Origin: an uncultured Muribaculaceae bacterium
GTDB taxonomy: Bacteria; Bacteroidota; Bacteroidia; Bacteroidales; Muribaculaceae
Direction: 5' to 3'
Length of the DNA stretch: 64,000 nt
Assembly: GCA_910588065.1 (NCBI GenBank)
Contig: CAJUPZ010000012.1
Coordinates: forward strand, 1 to 64,000
This document shows positions 1 through 8,161 of this stretch, piece by piece. Positions within the stretch are counted from its first letter, which is position 1; every line of letters starts with the position of its first letter. The translations under genes and the position numbers were made by a program. The notes under the pieces are model-generated. The model saw only the letters and a program-made list of their open reading frames with translations. It was not told the DNA's origin and did no database searches.

Positions 1-53
1 AAATGGCGCACTTTTAAATTAGAATCCGGCTCCTTTTTAAATTAGAATTTACA
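1..53. mobile_element. Probable end of an IS21-like insertion sequence (body outside window)
   Basis: Two 14-bp direct copies of TTTTAAATTAGAAT lie at 12-25 and 35-48, followed by a terminal ...TTTACA ending near 53. Multiple short direct repeats near a CA terminus are typical of IS21-family ends. Immediately after it begins an 84-bp repeat that occurs again at 1211-1294 with a different left flank, so position 53 is a sequence junction. The transposase genes would lie to the left of the window. The family assignment is inference. Confidence 0.4.
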
Positions 54-450
54 CCTCCGGCACTAAATGTGTAATCGTTTGATTGTCCGCGCACTGCGTA
101 CGCGGTTAACGAAATATTCGCGCATCCTGCGCTCAGGCCAAATATAGTGTTCGCCACCTATGGCGACTGCTCCAACTGCGGCAATTGCGAGGATTGACCG
201 CAGCGTCATCGGTGCGCAGGGGATTAGGGGAATGACCGCGGGGACTGGAGTGCTTAAGAACCGGGTGAGGGGTGCGAGAAGCCACATCACATCGCCTCTC
301 CGAGGCTCATAGGAGAGAGGGGTGCTCTCCTCCCCAGGCCTCGCGCTATGCGCTCGTGCCGGGGATATCCATGACATCGGTTCTGCGAACCTCAGACGTC
401 TCCGACGCCAACACCGGGAGGCCGGTGTGCGTGGGATGATGAGGTATTTT
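53..450. repeat. Mosaic intergenic repeat, copy 1
   Basis: Positions 53-136 are identical to 1211-1294 (84 bp). Positions 289-409 are a diverged copy of 1005-1129, containing shared blocks such as CTCAGACGTCTCCGACGC, followed about 25 bp later by GGATGATGAGG. The 84-bp block holds a short CCGCG/CGCGG inverted repeat. The minus-strand reading frame across 63-377 resembles no protein I recognise, so I treat this stretch as non-coding. It fills the space before the peroxiredoxin gene. Confidence 0.75.
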
Positions 451-523
451 CTATAAATCTTATAAGGGAGGATTGGAAATTAGTTGTAATTTTACGGAAT
501 CAATCAACAATTGTATCAAGTAT

Positions 524-979
524 ATGAATATAGGTGATAAAATTCCGGAGATTCTGGGTATCGATTCTGCCGGAAAGGAGGTCAGGAGCTCTGACTTTGA
601 GGGTAAGGCTCTGATTGTGTATTTCTATCCGAAGGATAATACTCCGGGATGCACCGCCGAGGCTTGCTCACTCAGAGATTTCAACGGTGAGCTTGAGGCG
701 AAGGGGTATGTGACTATTGGTATCAGCAAGGATTCGGTGGCGAGCCATCAGAAGTTTGCCGAGAAGTATTCGCTGCCGTTTGTGCTTCTGTCAGACCCGA
801 CAACTGAGGTGAACCAGTCATTCGGGGTCTGGCAGAAGAAACGTATGGCGGGGCGTGAGTACATGGGTACTGTCAGAACGACGTTTGTGACGGATGCGCA
901 GCATGTCATAACCCATATCATCACCAAGGTGGATACCAAGAGGGCTGGCGAGCAGTTGCTTGAGGTGCTTGGTTGTTAG
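524..979 (+). CDS. bcp: Thioredoxin-dependent thiol peroxidase, Bcp/PrxQ family
   Basis: Cytoplasmic peroxiredoxin of 151 residues that reduces hydrogen and organic peroxides with electrons from thioredoxin. The family signature is present: FYPKDNTPGCTAEACSLRD holds the peroxidatic Cys in TPGCT and a second Cys five residues later, as in PrxQ enzymes with an intramolecular disulfide. The frame is open from a TTG at 473, but I chose ATG 524 (MNIGDKIPEI) because it aligns with the usual Bcp start and because a -7-like TAATTTTA lies at 487-494, downstream of the TTG. The gene stands alone between two repeat-rich gaps and is not part of the sugar locus that follows. Confidence 0.92.
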   Translation: MNIGDKIPEILGIDSAGKEVRSSDFEGKALIVYFYPKDNTPGCTAEACSLRDFNGELEAKGYVTIGISKDSVASHQKFAEKYSLPFVLLSDPTTEVNQSFGVWQKKRMAGREYMGTVRTTFVTDAQHVITHIITKVDTKRAGEQLLEVLGC

Positions 980-1368
980 TTGGGGTGTAGGGGAAGCTCT
1001 CATAACATCGCCTCTCGCGAGGCTCCGAGGAGAGAGGGTGGGGTCTCCGCACCCCAGGCCTCGCGCTACGCGCTCGTGCCGGGGATATTCGTGACATCGC
1101 GCATCCTGCGCTCAGACGTCTCCGACGCCCTATGCGGTGGATAGGATGATGAGGGCGCGATGTATCGGCGCCCTACGTGGTGCATGTGCGGTAGATGCGG
1201 GAGGTGTAGTACCTCCGGCACTAAATGTGTAATCGTTTGATTGTCCGCGCACTGCGTACGCGGTTAACGAAATATTCGCGCATCCTGCGCTCAGACGTCT
1301 CCGACGCTATCAGCGCGGTCAGGCGGGATGAGGTGGGCGCGATATATCGACGTGTTAGTTTTTAGTTT
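980..1368. repeat. Gene-free stretch with mosaic repeats, copies 2 and 3
   Basis: Positions 1005-1129 are a diverged copy of 289-409. Positions 1211-1294 are identical to 53-136. A 32-bp block at 1097-1128 recurs exactly at 1276-1307. Hairpins are visible: GGGCGC (1153-1158) with GCGCCC (1168-1173), and GGAGGT (1200-1205) with ACCTCC (1211-1216). The module GCGCGAT(G/A)TATCG appears twice, near 1156 and 1336. Each unit therefore follows the order conserved block, CTCAGACGTCTCCGACGC, spacer, GATGAGG, GCGCGAT. No credible gene lies here. Confidence 0.8.
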
Positions 1369-2889
1369 TTAGTCGTAGGGGAGCAGGTCGGGGAGTATGC
1401 GTTCGTTGTACCAGGGGTCGTCTGCTTCTTTGAGCAGGGGCACCATGAGTGCGCACAGCTGCGACACTATCTCCATGTTTTCCTCTGCCGGCAGGTTATG
1501 CTGCTGGTAGGGGTCGGCTATGTCATCGAACAGCAGGATGCTTTTGAGCGAGCGTGTCTTTTTGTCGAGCGTCAGGGCCATGGTGTAGCGCGCAGTCTTG
1601 ATGCCGCGTGAAACGGGGAAGTAGCTGACAACATTGCCGAGCGAGTCTTTTGCTCCGTCGCTGTTCTTGAAATAGAGCGTACCCTCTCTCAGCGCGGGGC
1701 CACCCTCAAGCCCCATGAACCGGGCGGAGTAGTCGCGCCCCTCCACAGCTGAGGGTATAGAGTCGGCGAGTCCGGCGAGTCCGAGCAGAGTGGGCATTAT
1801 GTCGGGACTTGACATGAGCAGCTGCGTGTCTATTCCGGGAGCTATATGGCCGGGGTATCGCACAAGCATTGGCACATTCATGCTTTCGGCATACGGGGAG
1901 TTTTTGGGGTCGTTGGTGCCTTGGCTGCACATTGTCTCGCCGTGGTCGGATGAGAAAACGACTATAGTGTTGTCGGAGAGTCCGAGCGAGTCGAGGGCGT
2001 TGAGAATCCGTCCGAACTGGCGGTCAACACCGGTGACGGATGCAAAGTAGTAGCGCACGCTCGGGGCTTTTGTCATGGTGGTGTCGGCGTTTGGCCTCAC
2101 AAGCAGCTCGCCGAGGGTTTTGCCGGCGTAGAGTGCGTAAGCATCTTCCGGGCAGTCCTCGGTGGAGCGGTAGGGGCTGTGAGGAGGATTGTAGCTCACC
2201 ATCATGAAGAAAGGAGCGTCGGGATTGCGCACATTGCCTTCGTTGCGCAGGTAGGCGAGCGCTTTGTCGGTTTCATGCTCAGGCGACCATTGGCTTATCT
2301 CGTGCCTGCGACCCTGAGTGTCCCAGTAGTGCGGATGCTTGTGCACATCATACGTGCCGTAGCTGTACCAGTAGTCGAAGCCGTGACGCCGTTCCGGGGG
2401 AGTGTAAGCATCCCATGCCGGCACAATATCCTCAACATATTTGCCGGGACGATCGGGGTCGTTGGGTGTGGGGTGATGCGCGTGTAGCTTGCCGATGTAC
2501 GCGCAGCTGTAGCCCGCGGCTGCAAACACGTCGCTGATGCACACGGCATCATCTCTGAGGTCGCTCACCGGACGGTTTGCTACGCAGTTTGTGCTGACAC
2601 CGGAATTGTTGCAGAACATACCGGTGAGCAGCATTCCGCGGTGAGGCGAACTGAGAGGAAAGTTGCTCTGGCACGAAGTCAGAACCTTTGACTGCCGCGC
2701 GAAAGCGTCGAGATTCGGAGTTATGACGGGGTCGCCGGTGAAATTCACGGAGTCGCGGAAGCCCTCGCTGTTCCAGAACCCCATGGCGTGGTTGCGCATC
2801 TGGTCCGGAAACACATATATTACATTCGGCGATTTCGCAATGGCAAGGGTGGCTGATATTGACAGCACTCCCGTGAGTAAATGTTTCAT
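1369..2889 (-). CDS. Secreted S-type sulfatase (S1 family)
   Basis: 506-residue sulfatase with an N-terminal signal peptide (MKHLLTGVLSISATLAIA), so periplasmic or surface-exposed. It would hydrolyse sulfate esters on the glycan taken up by the adjacent SusC/SusD pair. The signature at residues 80-84 reads SSPHR, followed by GMLLTGM, so the residue converted to formylglycine is Ser80, which makes it S-type. The metal-binding FPDQ near residue 27 stands where many sulfatases have DD. SSDHGE and the later lysine region are also present. It is the last gene of the susC-susD-sulfatase operon, 90 bp after susD. No anSME maturase is in the window. The exact sulfate position cannot be read from sequence. 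Confidence 0.9.
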   Translation of the reverse strand: MKHLLTGVLSISATLAIAKSPNVIYVFPDQMRNHAMGFWNSEGFRDSVNFTGDPVITPNLDAFARQSKVLTSCQSNFPLSSPHRGMLLTGMFCNNSGVSTNCVANRPVSDLRDDAVCISDVFAAAGYSCAYIGKLHAHHPTPNDPDRPGKYVEDIVPAWDAYTPPERRHGFDYWYSYGTYDVHKHPHYWDTQGRRHEISQWSPEHETDKALAYLRNEGNVRNPDAPFFMMVSYNPPHSPYRSTEDCPEDAYALYAGKTLGELLVRPNADTTMTKAPSVRYYFASVTGVDRQFGRILNALDSLGLSDNTIVVFSSDHGETMCSQGTNDPKNSPYAESMNVPMLVRYPGHIAPGIDTQLLMSSPDIMPTLLGLAGLADSIPSAVEGRDYSARFMGLEGGPALREGTLYFKNSDGAKDSLGNVVSYFPVSRGIKTARYTMALTLDKKTRSLKSILLFDDIADPYQQHNLPAEENMEIVSQLCALMVPLLKEADDPWYNERILPDLLPYD

Positions 2890-2979
2890 ATCGATACAAA
2901 ATTAATAAGTGGAGACAATGGAAGGCGTTGCAGCCCAACCATTGTCTCCACAATTGATATACCTATGAGGCTAAAGCGA

Positions 2980-4692
2980 TTACCATCCGGGGTTCTGCAC
3001 AAGGTCAGGATTCTTGTCGATTTCACCACTGGGAATAGGCCAGTAGTAGTCGCGGCTTGTAACCTTGCGGGTGTAGAGAGTCTTGGCACCGGTGACATAT
3101 ACCTCCTTGCGGCCGTTGAGGGTTTCGAGGAGTCCCCAGCGCTTCATGTCCGAGAAGCTGTGGCCCTCGCAGGCAAGCTCTACGGCGCGTTCGTGGCGGA
3201 TGCGTTCAAACACCTCGTCGTGGCCGTTGGCGCTGAGGAATGAAGCACCGCTGTTGATGCCGGGCATACCGGCGCGGGTGCGCACCTCGTTGACAAGAGC
3301 CACAGCTCCGGGCTGGTCGCCGAGCTCGTTGAGACACTCAGCCTGCATCAGGAGCACATCGGCGTAGCGCACAATGGGGAAGTTGATGGGTGTGTCGGCA
3401 CGGTTGTTGATTGCACCGTTCATGTTGCCTTCCGGCACAAACTTGCGCCACAGATAAGCCTCATGGTTGCCGTTCACCTGAATAAGACCGTTGTTTGCGG
3501 GGTTGCCCATGCCTTTGGCGAGCACATACTCATGGTCCGCGTTAGCGTTCTTTGACCAGCCGAGGTAGTGGGTGTAGGGGAGGATGATGGAGGCCATCAT
3601 GCGGGGGTCGCGCTTTTCATACATGTCAAGCAGCTCCTGCTTGTGGTCGGTGTACTTTACAACAGCTGTCTTGCCGGTGTTAAGAGTGGAGTAGAACACC
3701 TCTGCCTTGACGTCATTGCTCTCGTTGAAGCCGGGGAATACCTCGTTCCAGTCAAAGGGTCGTCCATCGGCCCATTCGTAAGAGTCAACGAAACTTGTGG
3801 CGGCCATGACATTGTTCCAGCAAGAGCCGTAGGATGCGCGGGTGCCGAGGTAGAAGCAGAGGGGCATACCTATGTCGGTGCCGAGACCGCCCATGTTCTG
3901 TATGGCGAAAATCATCTCGGAGCTTTCGTCACCACCGGGTGTGAAAAGCCCTGCATAGCTTGAGTAGAGCTGATATTTGCCGGATGAAATAAGCTGAGCG
4001 AAGCACTGGGAGGCTTCCTGATAGCGCTTGGCAAAGAGCAGTGTCTTGCCTTTCATGGCAGTTGCTGCTCCTGAAGTTGCGCGGCCTGCGTTTGCGGCAT
4101 CCCATGAATCGGGCAGAGCCTCAGCGGCTGTGAAGTCGTCAAGGATGAATTTGCGCACATCTTCCTCGCTGCTGCGGGGCTTGAGCATTGTGTTGAATTC
4201 CTCCGAGATTATTGTTGTCTCATCGTAGAGGGGCACACCGCCGTAGAAGTCGAGCAGCTGGAAGTAGTAGAGACCGCGCATGAAACGGGCTTCGGCCTTG
4301 TACTGAGCCTTGAGGGCGTCAGACATGTCGCATTTGTCAACATTCTGGAGAATATTGTTTGCGCGTGCGATACCCTCATAGAGGGCAGCCCATTTGTTTG
4401 AGAAGTAGCCGTTTGTGATAGCGACGGCACCGGTCTGTATGGTCTGGAACGAAGGGTTGTCGTATCCGAACGATATACCGCCGAGAGCATCCCAGCCGAA
4501 AGCGATGCCGTAGACATTGTCGTTCTGCATCTGGCTGTACACGCCCATCATGGCCTGCTTGGCGTGATCTTCGGTTTTGAAGAAGGTGCCGGAGCTCACC
4601 TGGTAGTCCGGATTGCGCTCAAGGTCGTAGCAGCCGGACAGAATCATGGTCGACACGGTTGTTGCCGCCAGTAATATTTTTGTCAGTTTCAT
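2980..4692 (-). CDS. SusD/RagB-family glycan-binding lipoprotein
   Basis: 570-residue outer-membrane surface lipoprotein with signal sequence and lipobox (MILSGCYD, lipidated Cys21). It is built of SusD-type TPR helices, with the conserved family C-terminus DYYWPIPSGEIDKNPDLVQNPGW. It captures oligosaccharide and forms the lid on the partner SusC barrel. It begins 14 bp downstream of susC, as expected for a pair. Its binding preference is unknown. The operon includes a sulfatase, and a divergent operon encodes a lyase and a GH88 enzyme, so an anionic uronate glycan is the inferred ligand. Confidence 0.97.
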   Translation of the reverse strand: MKLTKILLAATTVSTMILSGCYDLERNPDYQVSSGTFFKTEDHAKQAMMGVYSQMQNDNVYGIAFGWDALGGISFGYDNPSFQTIQTGAVAITNGYFSNKWAALYEGIARANNILQNVDKCDMSDALKAQYKAEARFMRGLYYFQLLDFYGGVPLYDETTIISEEFNTMLKPRSSEEDVRKFILDDFTAAEALPDSWDAANAGRATSGAATAMKGKTLLFAKRYQEASQCFAQLISSGKYQLYSSYAGLFTPGGDESSEMIFAIQNMGGLGTDIGMPLCFYLGTRASYGSCWNNVMAATSFVDSYEWADGRPFDWNEVFPGFNESNDVKAEVFYSTLNTGKTAVVKYTDHKQELLDMYEKRDPRMMASIILPYTHYLGWSKNANADHEYVLAKGMGNPANNGLIQVNGNHEAYLWRKFVPEGNMNGAINNRADTPINFPIVRYADVLLMQAECLNELGDQPGAVALVNEVRTRAGMPGINSGASFLSANGHDEVFERIRHERAVELACEGHSFSDMKRWGLLETLNGRKEVYVTGAKTLYTRKVTSRDYYWPIPSGEIDKNPDLVQNPGW

Positions 4693-4706
4693 GATTTCCT
4701 AAGATA

Positions 4707-7700
4707 TTAGAATGTTACATTTAGACCGATAACAGCCTGGCGCATGGTGGGATATGCCATGCCGGACACCTCGGGGTCGAAGCCTTTGAACTTGGTGAAA
4801 GTGAAGAAGTTCTCGAGCGAGCCGTAGATACGCACGCGGTCAATCTGGCAAGCGTTTGTCCATTTCTGGGGCAGTGTGTAGCCGAGCTGGATGTTGCGTA
4901 TCTTCAGGAATGCGAGGTCCTGGAGGTAGAAGTCGCTGGCCTGGGTGTTTACGGTAGCGTTGCTGTAGAAGAGCAGGCGGGGATATGTGGCGTCTGTGCG
5001 GCCTTCATACCAGCGGCCATCGCACACCTCTTTGTTGAGCTGGTAGCCGTAGCGTACGGTCGGAGTGTTGTAGGCGGTTGACTGCCAGTAGCGTTTTGCG
5101 CCGAGCGATGCCTGCATTAGCATGCTGAAGTCGATGCCTTTCCACTGTGCGTTGAGGTTGAGGCCGAGGAGCCATTTGGGGTTGGGGCCGTCGGACACAA
5201 TCACGCGGTCGTCGGAGTTGATGATGCCGTCGCCGTTGGTATCCTGATAGAGCAGGTCGCCTTTCTGGGGAGTGCCGAAGGAAGCGAAGGGGTTCACCTT
5301 CTTGCCGTTTGAGCCTACGGGAGCCTCGTCAATCATTTTCTGCACAAGAGCGAGATCCTCGTCGGTCTGGATAATGCGGTCCACCTTGAGGAGGTACTGG
5401 CTGTTGATCGGATGGCCTTCCCAGATGAGGTTTGCTCCTGAGATTGACATGCCTGATTTTTCCTTGCCTTTGAACTTGTCGACATTGTTTGTAACGTATG
5501 TGACATTTGCGGTGGCGCCGTATGTGACATTGCCGATGCGGTCATTCCAGTTCATGGTCAGCTCGAAGCCCTGGTTGGTTACTTGGGCGCTGTTGAGGTT
5601 GGGCAGGTCGGTAGTGCCGTGCACTGCGGGAGCGGGGAGAGAGATGAGGATGTTGCTGGTGCGCTTGTTGAAGTACTCGGCGGTGGCGGTGAAGCGGTTT
5701 CTGAACAGAGAGAAGTCAACACCAACGTTGAGCACCTTTGTAGACTCCCATGTGAGGAGTGAGTTGGCTATCGCGCTCATTGCCAGGCCGCTTGCAAGAG
5801 AATTGCCGAGCACATAGCTCATACCGGAGTTTGTGTAGAGAGCGAGGGTCTCGTAGTTGCCGATGGAGTTGTTGCCGAGCTCACCGTAGCTCACGCGGAG
5901 TTTGAGGGCGTTGAGGCCTCTGTCAACAAGTCCGCGCATGAAGTTTTCCTGCTCGAGGCGCCAGCCTAATGAAGCGGAGGGGAAAGCACCCCAGCGTTTG
6001 TTCTTGCGGAAGCGGCTTGAGCCGTCGTAGCGCAGGTTCACCTCGAGGAGGTATTTGTCTTCCCAGTTGAAGTTGGCACGGCCGAAGTAGCTTCGCATGG
6101 ACCATTCTGTGGAGCTGCCTGAGGCGCTTGCGTCGCCTGTGGCGGCGTTGAGAGCCCAGAGGTCGAGGTCAATGAGATCCTGCTTGGAAGTGCTGAAGCT
6201 CTTTGAGCGGTAAAGCTCGCTTGACACACCGGCCATGAAGTCGAACTGCAGGCGGTTAGCGAATTTTTTGTTGTAGCGTGCAACCACGTCCCAGAAGTAG
6301 CGCTCTACCTTGCCATCGCCGTAGCTCACGCTTGTTTTGCCTGTGCTGTCGTAGGTCTGCACATCGTCCTTGAAGTTCCAACCCTGCACAAACTGGGGTT
6401 TGCTGCGGTTTTCGGTGTCGGTCATCTCATAGTTGTATGTACCTGTCACAGAGATACCCTCGTAAGGGCGCACTGTGCCGAAGAAGCGAATGCGGCTGTT
6501 GTTTTTGCGGGTGGTGCCGGCGAGACGGTATGCGCGAGAAATGGGGTTGTTCACAGCGCACTGTGAGTCATCCTCGGGGTTGTTCATGGCACCGAAGCGT
6601 CCGTCGGGAGCCTGGAACACCATGCCGGGGGTGGTTGCCGAAGCGTAGGTGAATATGTCGCTCTGCGCGCGTGCACCGGCCTCGGTCTCACCGCGGTAGC
6701 CGTTTGCGTTCACGCCGAGAGTGAGCCATTTCTTCACGTCAGCCTCAACATTCACGCGGGCATTGTAGCGGGTGTATGCGGCGTTGGGCATCACACCGGG
6801 GTTGTGGTTGAAGCCGAAGGATGAGTAGAAGCGGATTTTGTCTGTTCCGCCGCTCATTGACACAACATGGTTTGTTGCAGTCGAGCTCTTGAAAGTGGCG
6901 TCGATCCAGTCCTGGTTGGGGTAGCGCAGTGGGTCATTGGGGTTGGCGCGCCATTCGTTGATCACATCGTCGGAATAGATATAGTTTTCCTGACCGAATG
7001 TGTTGTAGTAGCCTTCATTCATAAGCTCCATGTAGTCGGCATAATTGCTCACCGGAGTGAGGGTTTTGCGGATGGAGTTGAATGAAACATAGCCGTTGTA
7101 GTTCACTTTGATGGAACCGCTCTTACCCTTCTTGGTGGTGATGAGGATAACGCCGTTTGCTGCACGCGAGCCGTAGATGGCAGCCGAAGCGGCATCCTTG
7201 AGGATAGACATTGATTCGATGTCGGCGGGATTCACGGTGCTGATACCGGCCTCCACACCATCTATAATAACAAGGGGAGCGGAGTTGTTGAGTGTTCCGA
7301 CACCGCGCACGCGGATTGTTGCGTCGTTATCGCCCGGCTGGTTGCTGCCGGAGGTGACGTTCACACCGGCTGCGAGACCTGCGAGAGCCTGCGACACGTT
7401 TGTGATAGGACGGGTCTCGGCGATTTTGTCGGCGTTGATGGATGACACGGAGCCGGTGAGGTTGACCTTTTTCTGCTGACCGTAGCCCACAACCACAACC
7501 TCTTCGAGAGAGTTGTCGTCAGAAAGGAGCTGGACGTTCAGGGGTGTGCCGTTCCACTGCACAGTGACAGGGGTGCAACCCACGAATGTGAATGTGATCT
7601 TAGCGCCTTTTGCAACTTTGGCGAGACTGAACACACCGTTAACGTCGGTGGATGTGGCCACTGTAGTGCCGTCCACTCTCACTGTGGCTCCGGGCAGGGG

Positions 7701-7865
7701 TTCGCCGTCGTCGTCAGTAACTGTACCGGTGCAGGTGGATTCGCTTTGTTCAGCGGCAGCTACGGGAGCGTAACTGCCCCCCCCCTCAACGGGTTGCGCC
7801 TGCAACACTGCTGCTGTGGAGAGGAGAGTGGCGGCTAAAGCTGCTGATAAATACTTTTTCCTCAT
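4707..7865 (-). CDS. SusC/RagA-family TonB-dependent glycan transporter
   Basis: 1052-residue outer-membrane porter. In order: signal peptide (residues about 1-24), a carboxypeptidase-regulatory-like beta domain (about 42-115, GEPLPGATVRVDG), a TonB-box and plug entry (EEVVVVGYGQQKKVNLTGSV), the plug domain, and a 22-strand barrel ending in a C-terminal aromatic (VIGLNVTF). It imports oligosaccharides into the periplasm with TonB energy and the downstream SusD. Just after the predicted signal peptide the coding strand has a run of nine G (plus-strand C run at 7777-7785) encoding Gly-Gly-Gly, where slippage would shift the frame. A -7 element and an upstream shared motif precede the gene. Confidence 0.97.
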   Translation of the reverse strand: MRKKYLSAALAATLLSTAAVLQAQPVEGGGSYAPVAAAEQSESTCTGTVTDDDGEPLPGATVRVDGTTVATSTDVNGVFSLAKVAKGAKITFTFVGCTPVTVQWNGTPLNVQLLSDDNSLEEVVVVGYGQQKKVNLTGSVSSINADKIAETRPITNVSQALAGLAAGVNVTSGSNQPGDNDATIRVRGVGTLNNSAPLVIIDGVEAGISTVNPADIESMSILKDAASAAIYGSRAANGVILITTKKGKSGSIKVNYNGYVSFNSIRKTLTPVSNYADYMELMNEGYYNTFGQENYIYSDDVINEWRANPNDPLRYPNQDWIDATFKSSTATNHVVSMSGGTDKIRFYSSFGFNHNPGVMPNAAYTRYNARVNVEADVKKWLTLGVNANGYRGETEAGARAQSDIFTYASATTPGMVFQAPDGRFGAMNNPEDDSQCAVNNPISRAYRLAGTTRKNNSRIRFFGTVRPYEGISVTGTYNYEMTDTENRSKPQFVQGWNFKDDVQTYDSTGKTSVSYGDGKVERYFWDVVARYNKKFANRLQFDFMAGVSSELYRSKSFSTSKQDLIDLDLWALNAATGDASASGSSTEWSMRSYFGRANFNWEDKYLLEVNLRYDGSSRFRKNKRWGAFPSASLGWRLEQENFMRGLVDRGLNALKLRVSYGELGNNSIGNYETLALYTNSGMSYVLGNSLASGLAMSAIANSLLTWESTKVLNVGVDFSLFRNRFTATAEYFNKRTSNILISLPAPAVHGTTDLPNLNSAQVTNQGFELTMNWNDRIGNVTYGATANVTYVTNNVDKFKGKEKSGMSISGANLIWEGHPINSQYLLKVDRIIQTDEDLALVQKMIDEAPVGSNGKKVNPFASFGTPQKGDLLYQDTNGDGIINSDDRVIVSDGPNPKWLLGLNLNAQWKGIDFSMLMQASLGAKRYWQSTAYNTPTVRYGYQLNKEVCDGRWYEGRTDATYPRLLFYSNATVNTQASDFYLQDLAFLKIRNIQLGYTLPQKWTNACQIDRVRIYGSLENFFTFTKFKGFDPEVSGMAYPTMRQAVIGLNVTF

Positions 7866-7977
7866 GGTTTAATTATTAATGTAAAAACTTGTTTTATGAA
7901 GTTTTCACTTCAGGTTATTATTGAAAATTTGGTTTATTGTTATCGGTTTACACACTTTACAGTTGTTTTTTCTGCGC

Positions 7978-8022
7978 CAAAATTACGCCGCGCGTCATTT
8001 GCGCAGTGTGTCAAATTGTCCT
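7978..8022 (-). promoter_or_regulatory. Candidate regulated promoter of the susC operon
   Basis: On the minus strand TAATTTTG (plus 7985 down to 7978) matches the Bacteroidetes -7 consensus TAnnTTTG. No TTTG -33 element is found at 19-21 bp. Instead GGACAATT (in AGGACAATTT, 8022 down to 8013) lies upstream, with 27 bp between it and the -7. The same spacing to an identical TAATTTTG occurs before the DUF4861 gene. A missing -33 fits an activator-dependent promoter. The leader to susC would be about 110 nt. Confidence 0.5.
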
Positions 8023-8075
8023 TAAAATACGCACAAATTGTTCAAGTGTGTAAAAATCAGCCATTTCGGCGGGTG

Positions 8076-8119
8076 TGGACAATTGTGTACGGTATTATGG
8101 ATGATATTCCATATCCGTG
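8076..8119 (+). promoter_or_regulatory. Candidate regulator site and promoter of the lyase operon
   Basis: TGGACAATTG (8076-8085), then 10 bp, then TATGGATG (8096-8103). The same two blocks, 9 bp apart, lie before the DUF4861 gene at 16825-16851. A poor -7 candidate, TATCCGTG, sits at 8112-8119, close to the spacing seen there. The rest of the gap 7866-8161 is AT-rich with no gene. Function as a binding site for the nearby hybrid regulator is inference. Confidence 0.45.
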
Positions 8120-8161
8120 GGCGATTATATGACTAATTTAGCGGCAAAATCTTTTAACAAC

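Noticed and set aside
63..377. 104-residue minus-strand open frame with a hydrophobic segment
   Set aside because: It spans two interspersed repeat blocks, has no recognisable family and no promoter; the frame is most likely fortuitous in GC-rich repeat sequence.
473..523. TTG-initiated 17-residue extension of the peroxiredoxin
   Set aside because: Bcp homologues start at the later Met, and a likely -7 element falls within the extension.
7896..8132. 78-residue plus-strand frame in the susC/lyase gap
   Set aside because: It lies across the promoter region with the regulator motif and has no family resemblance.
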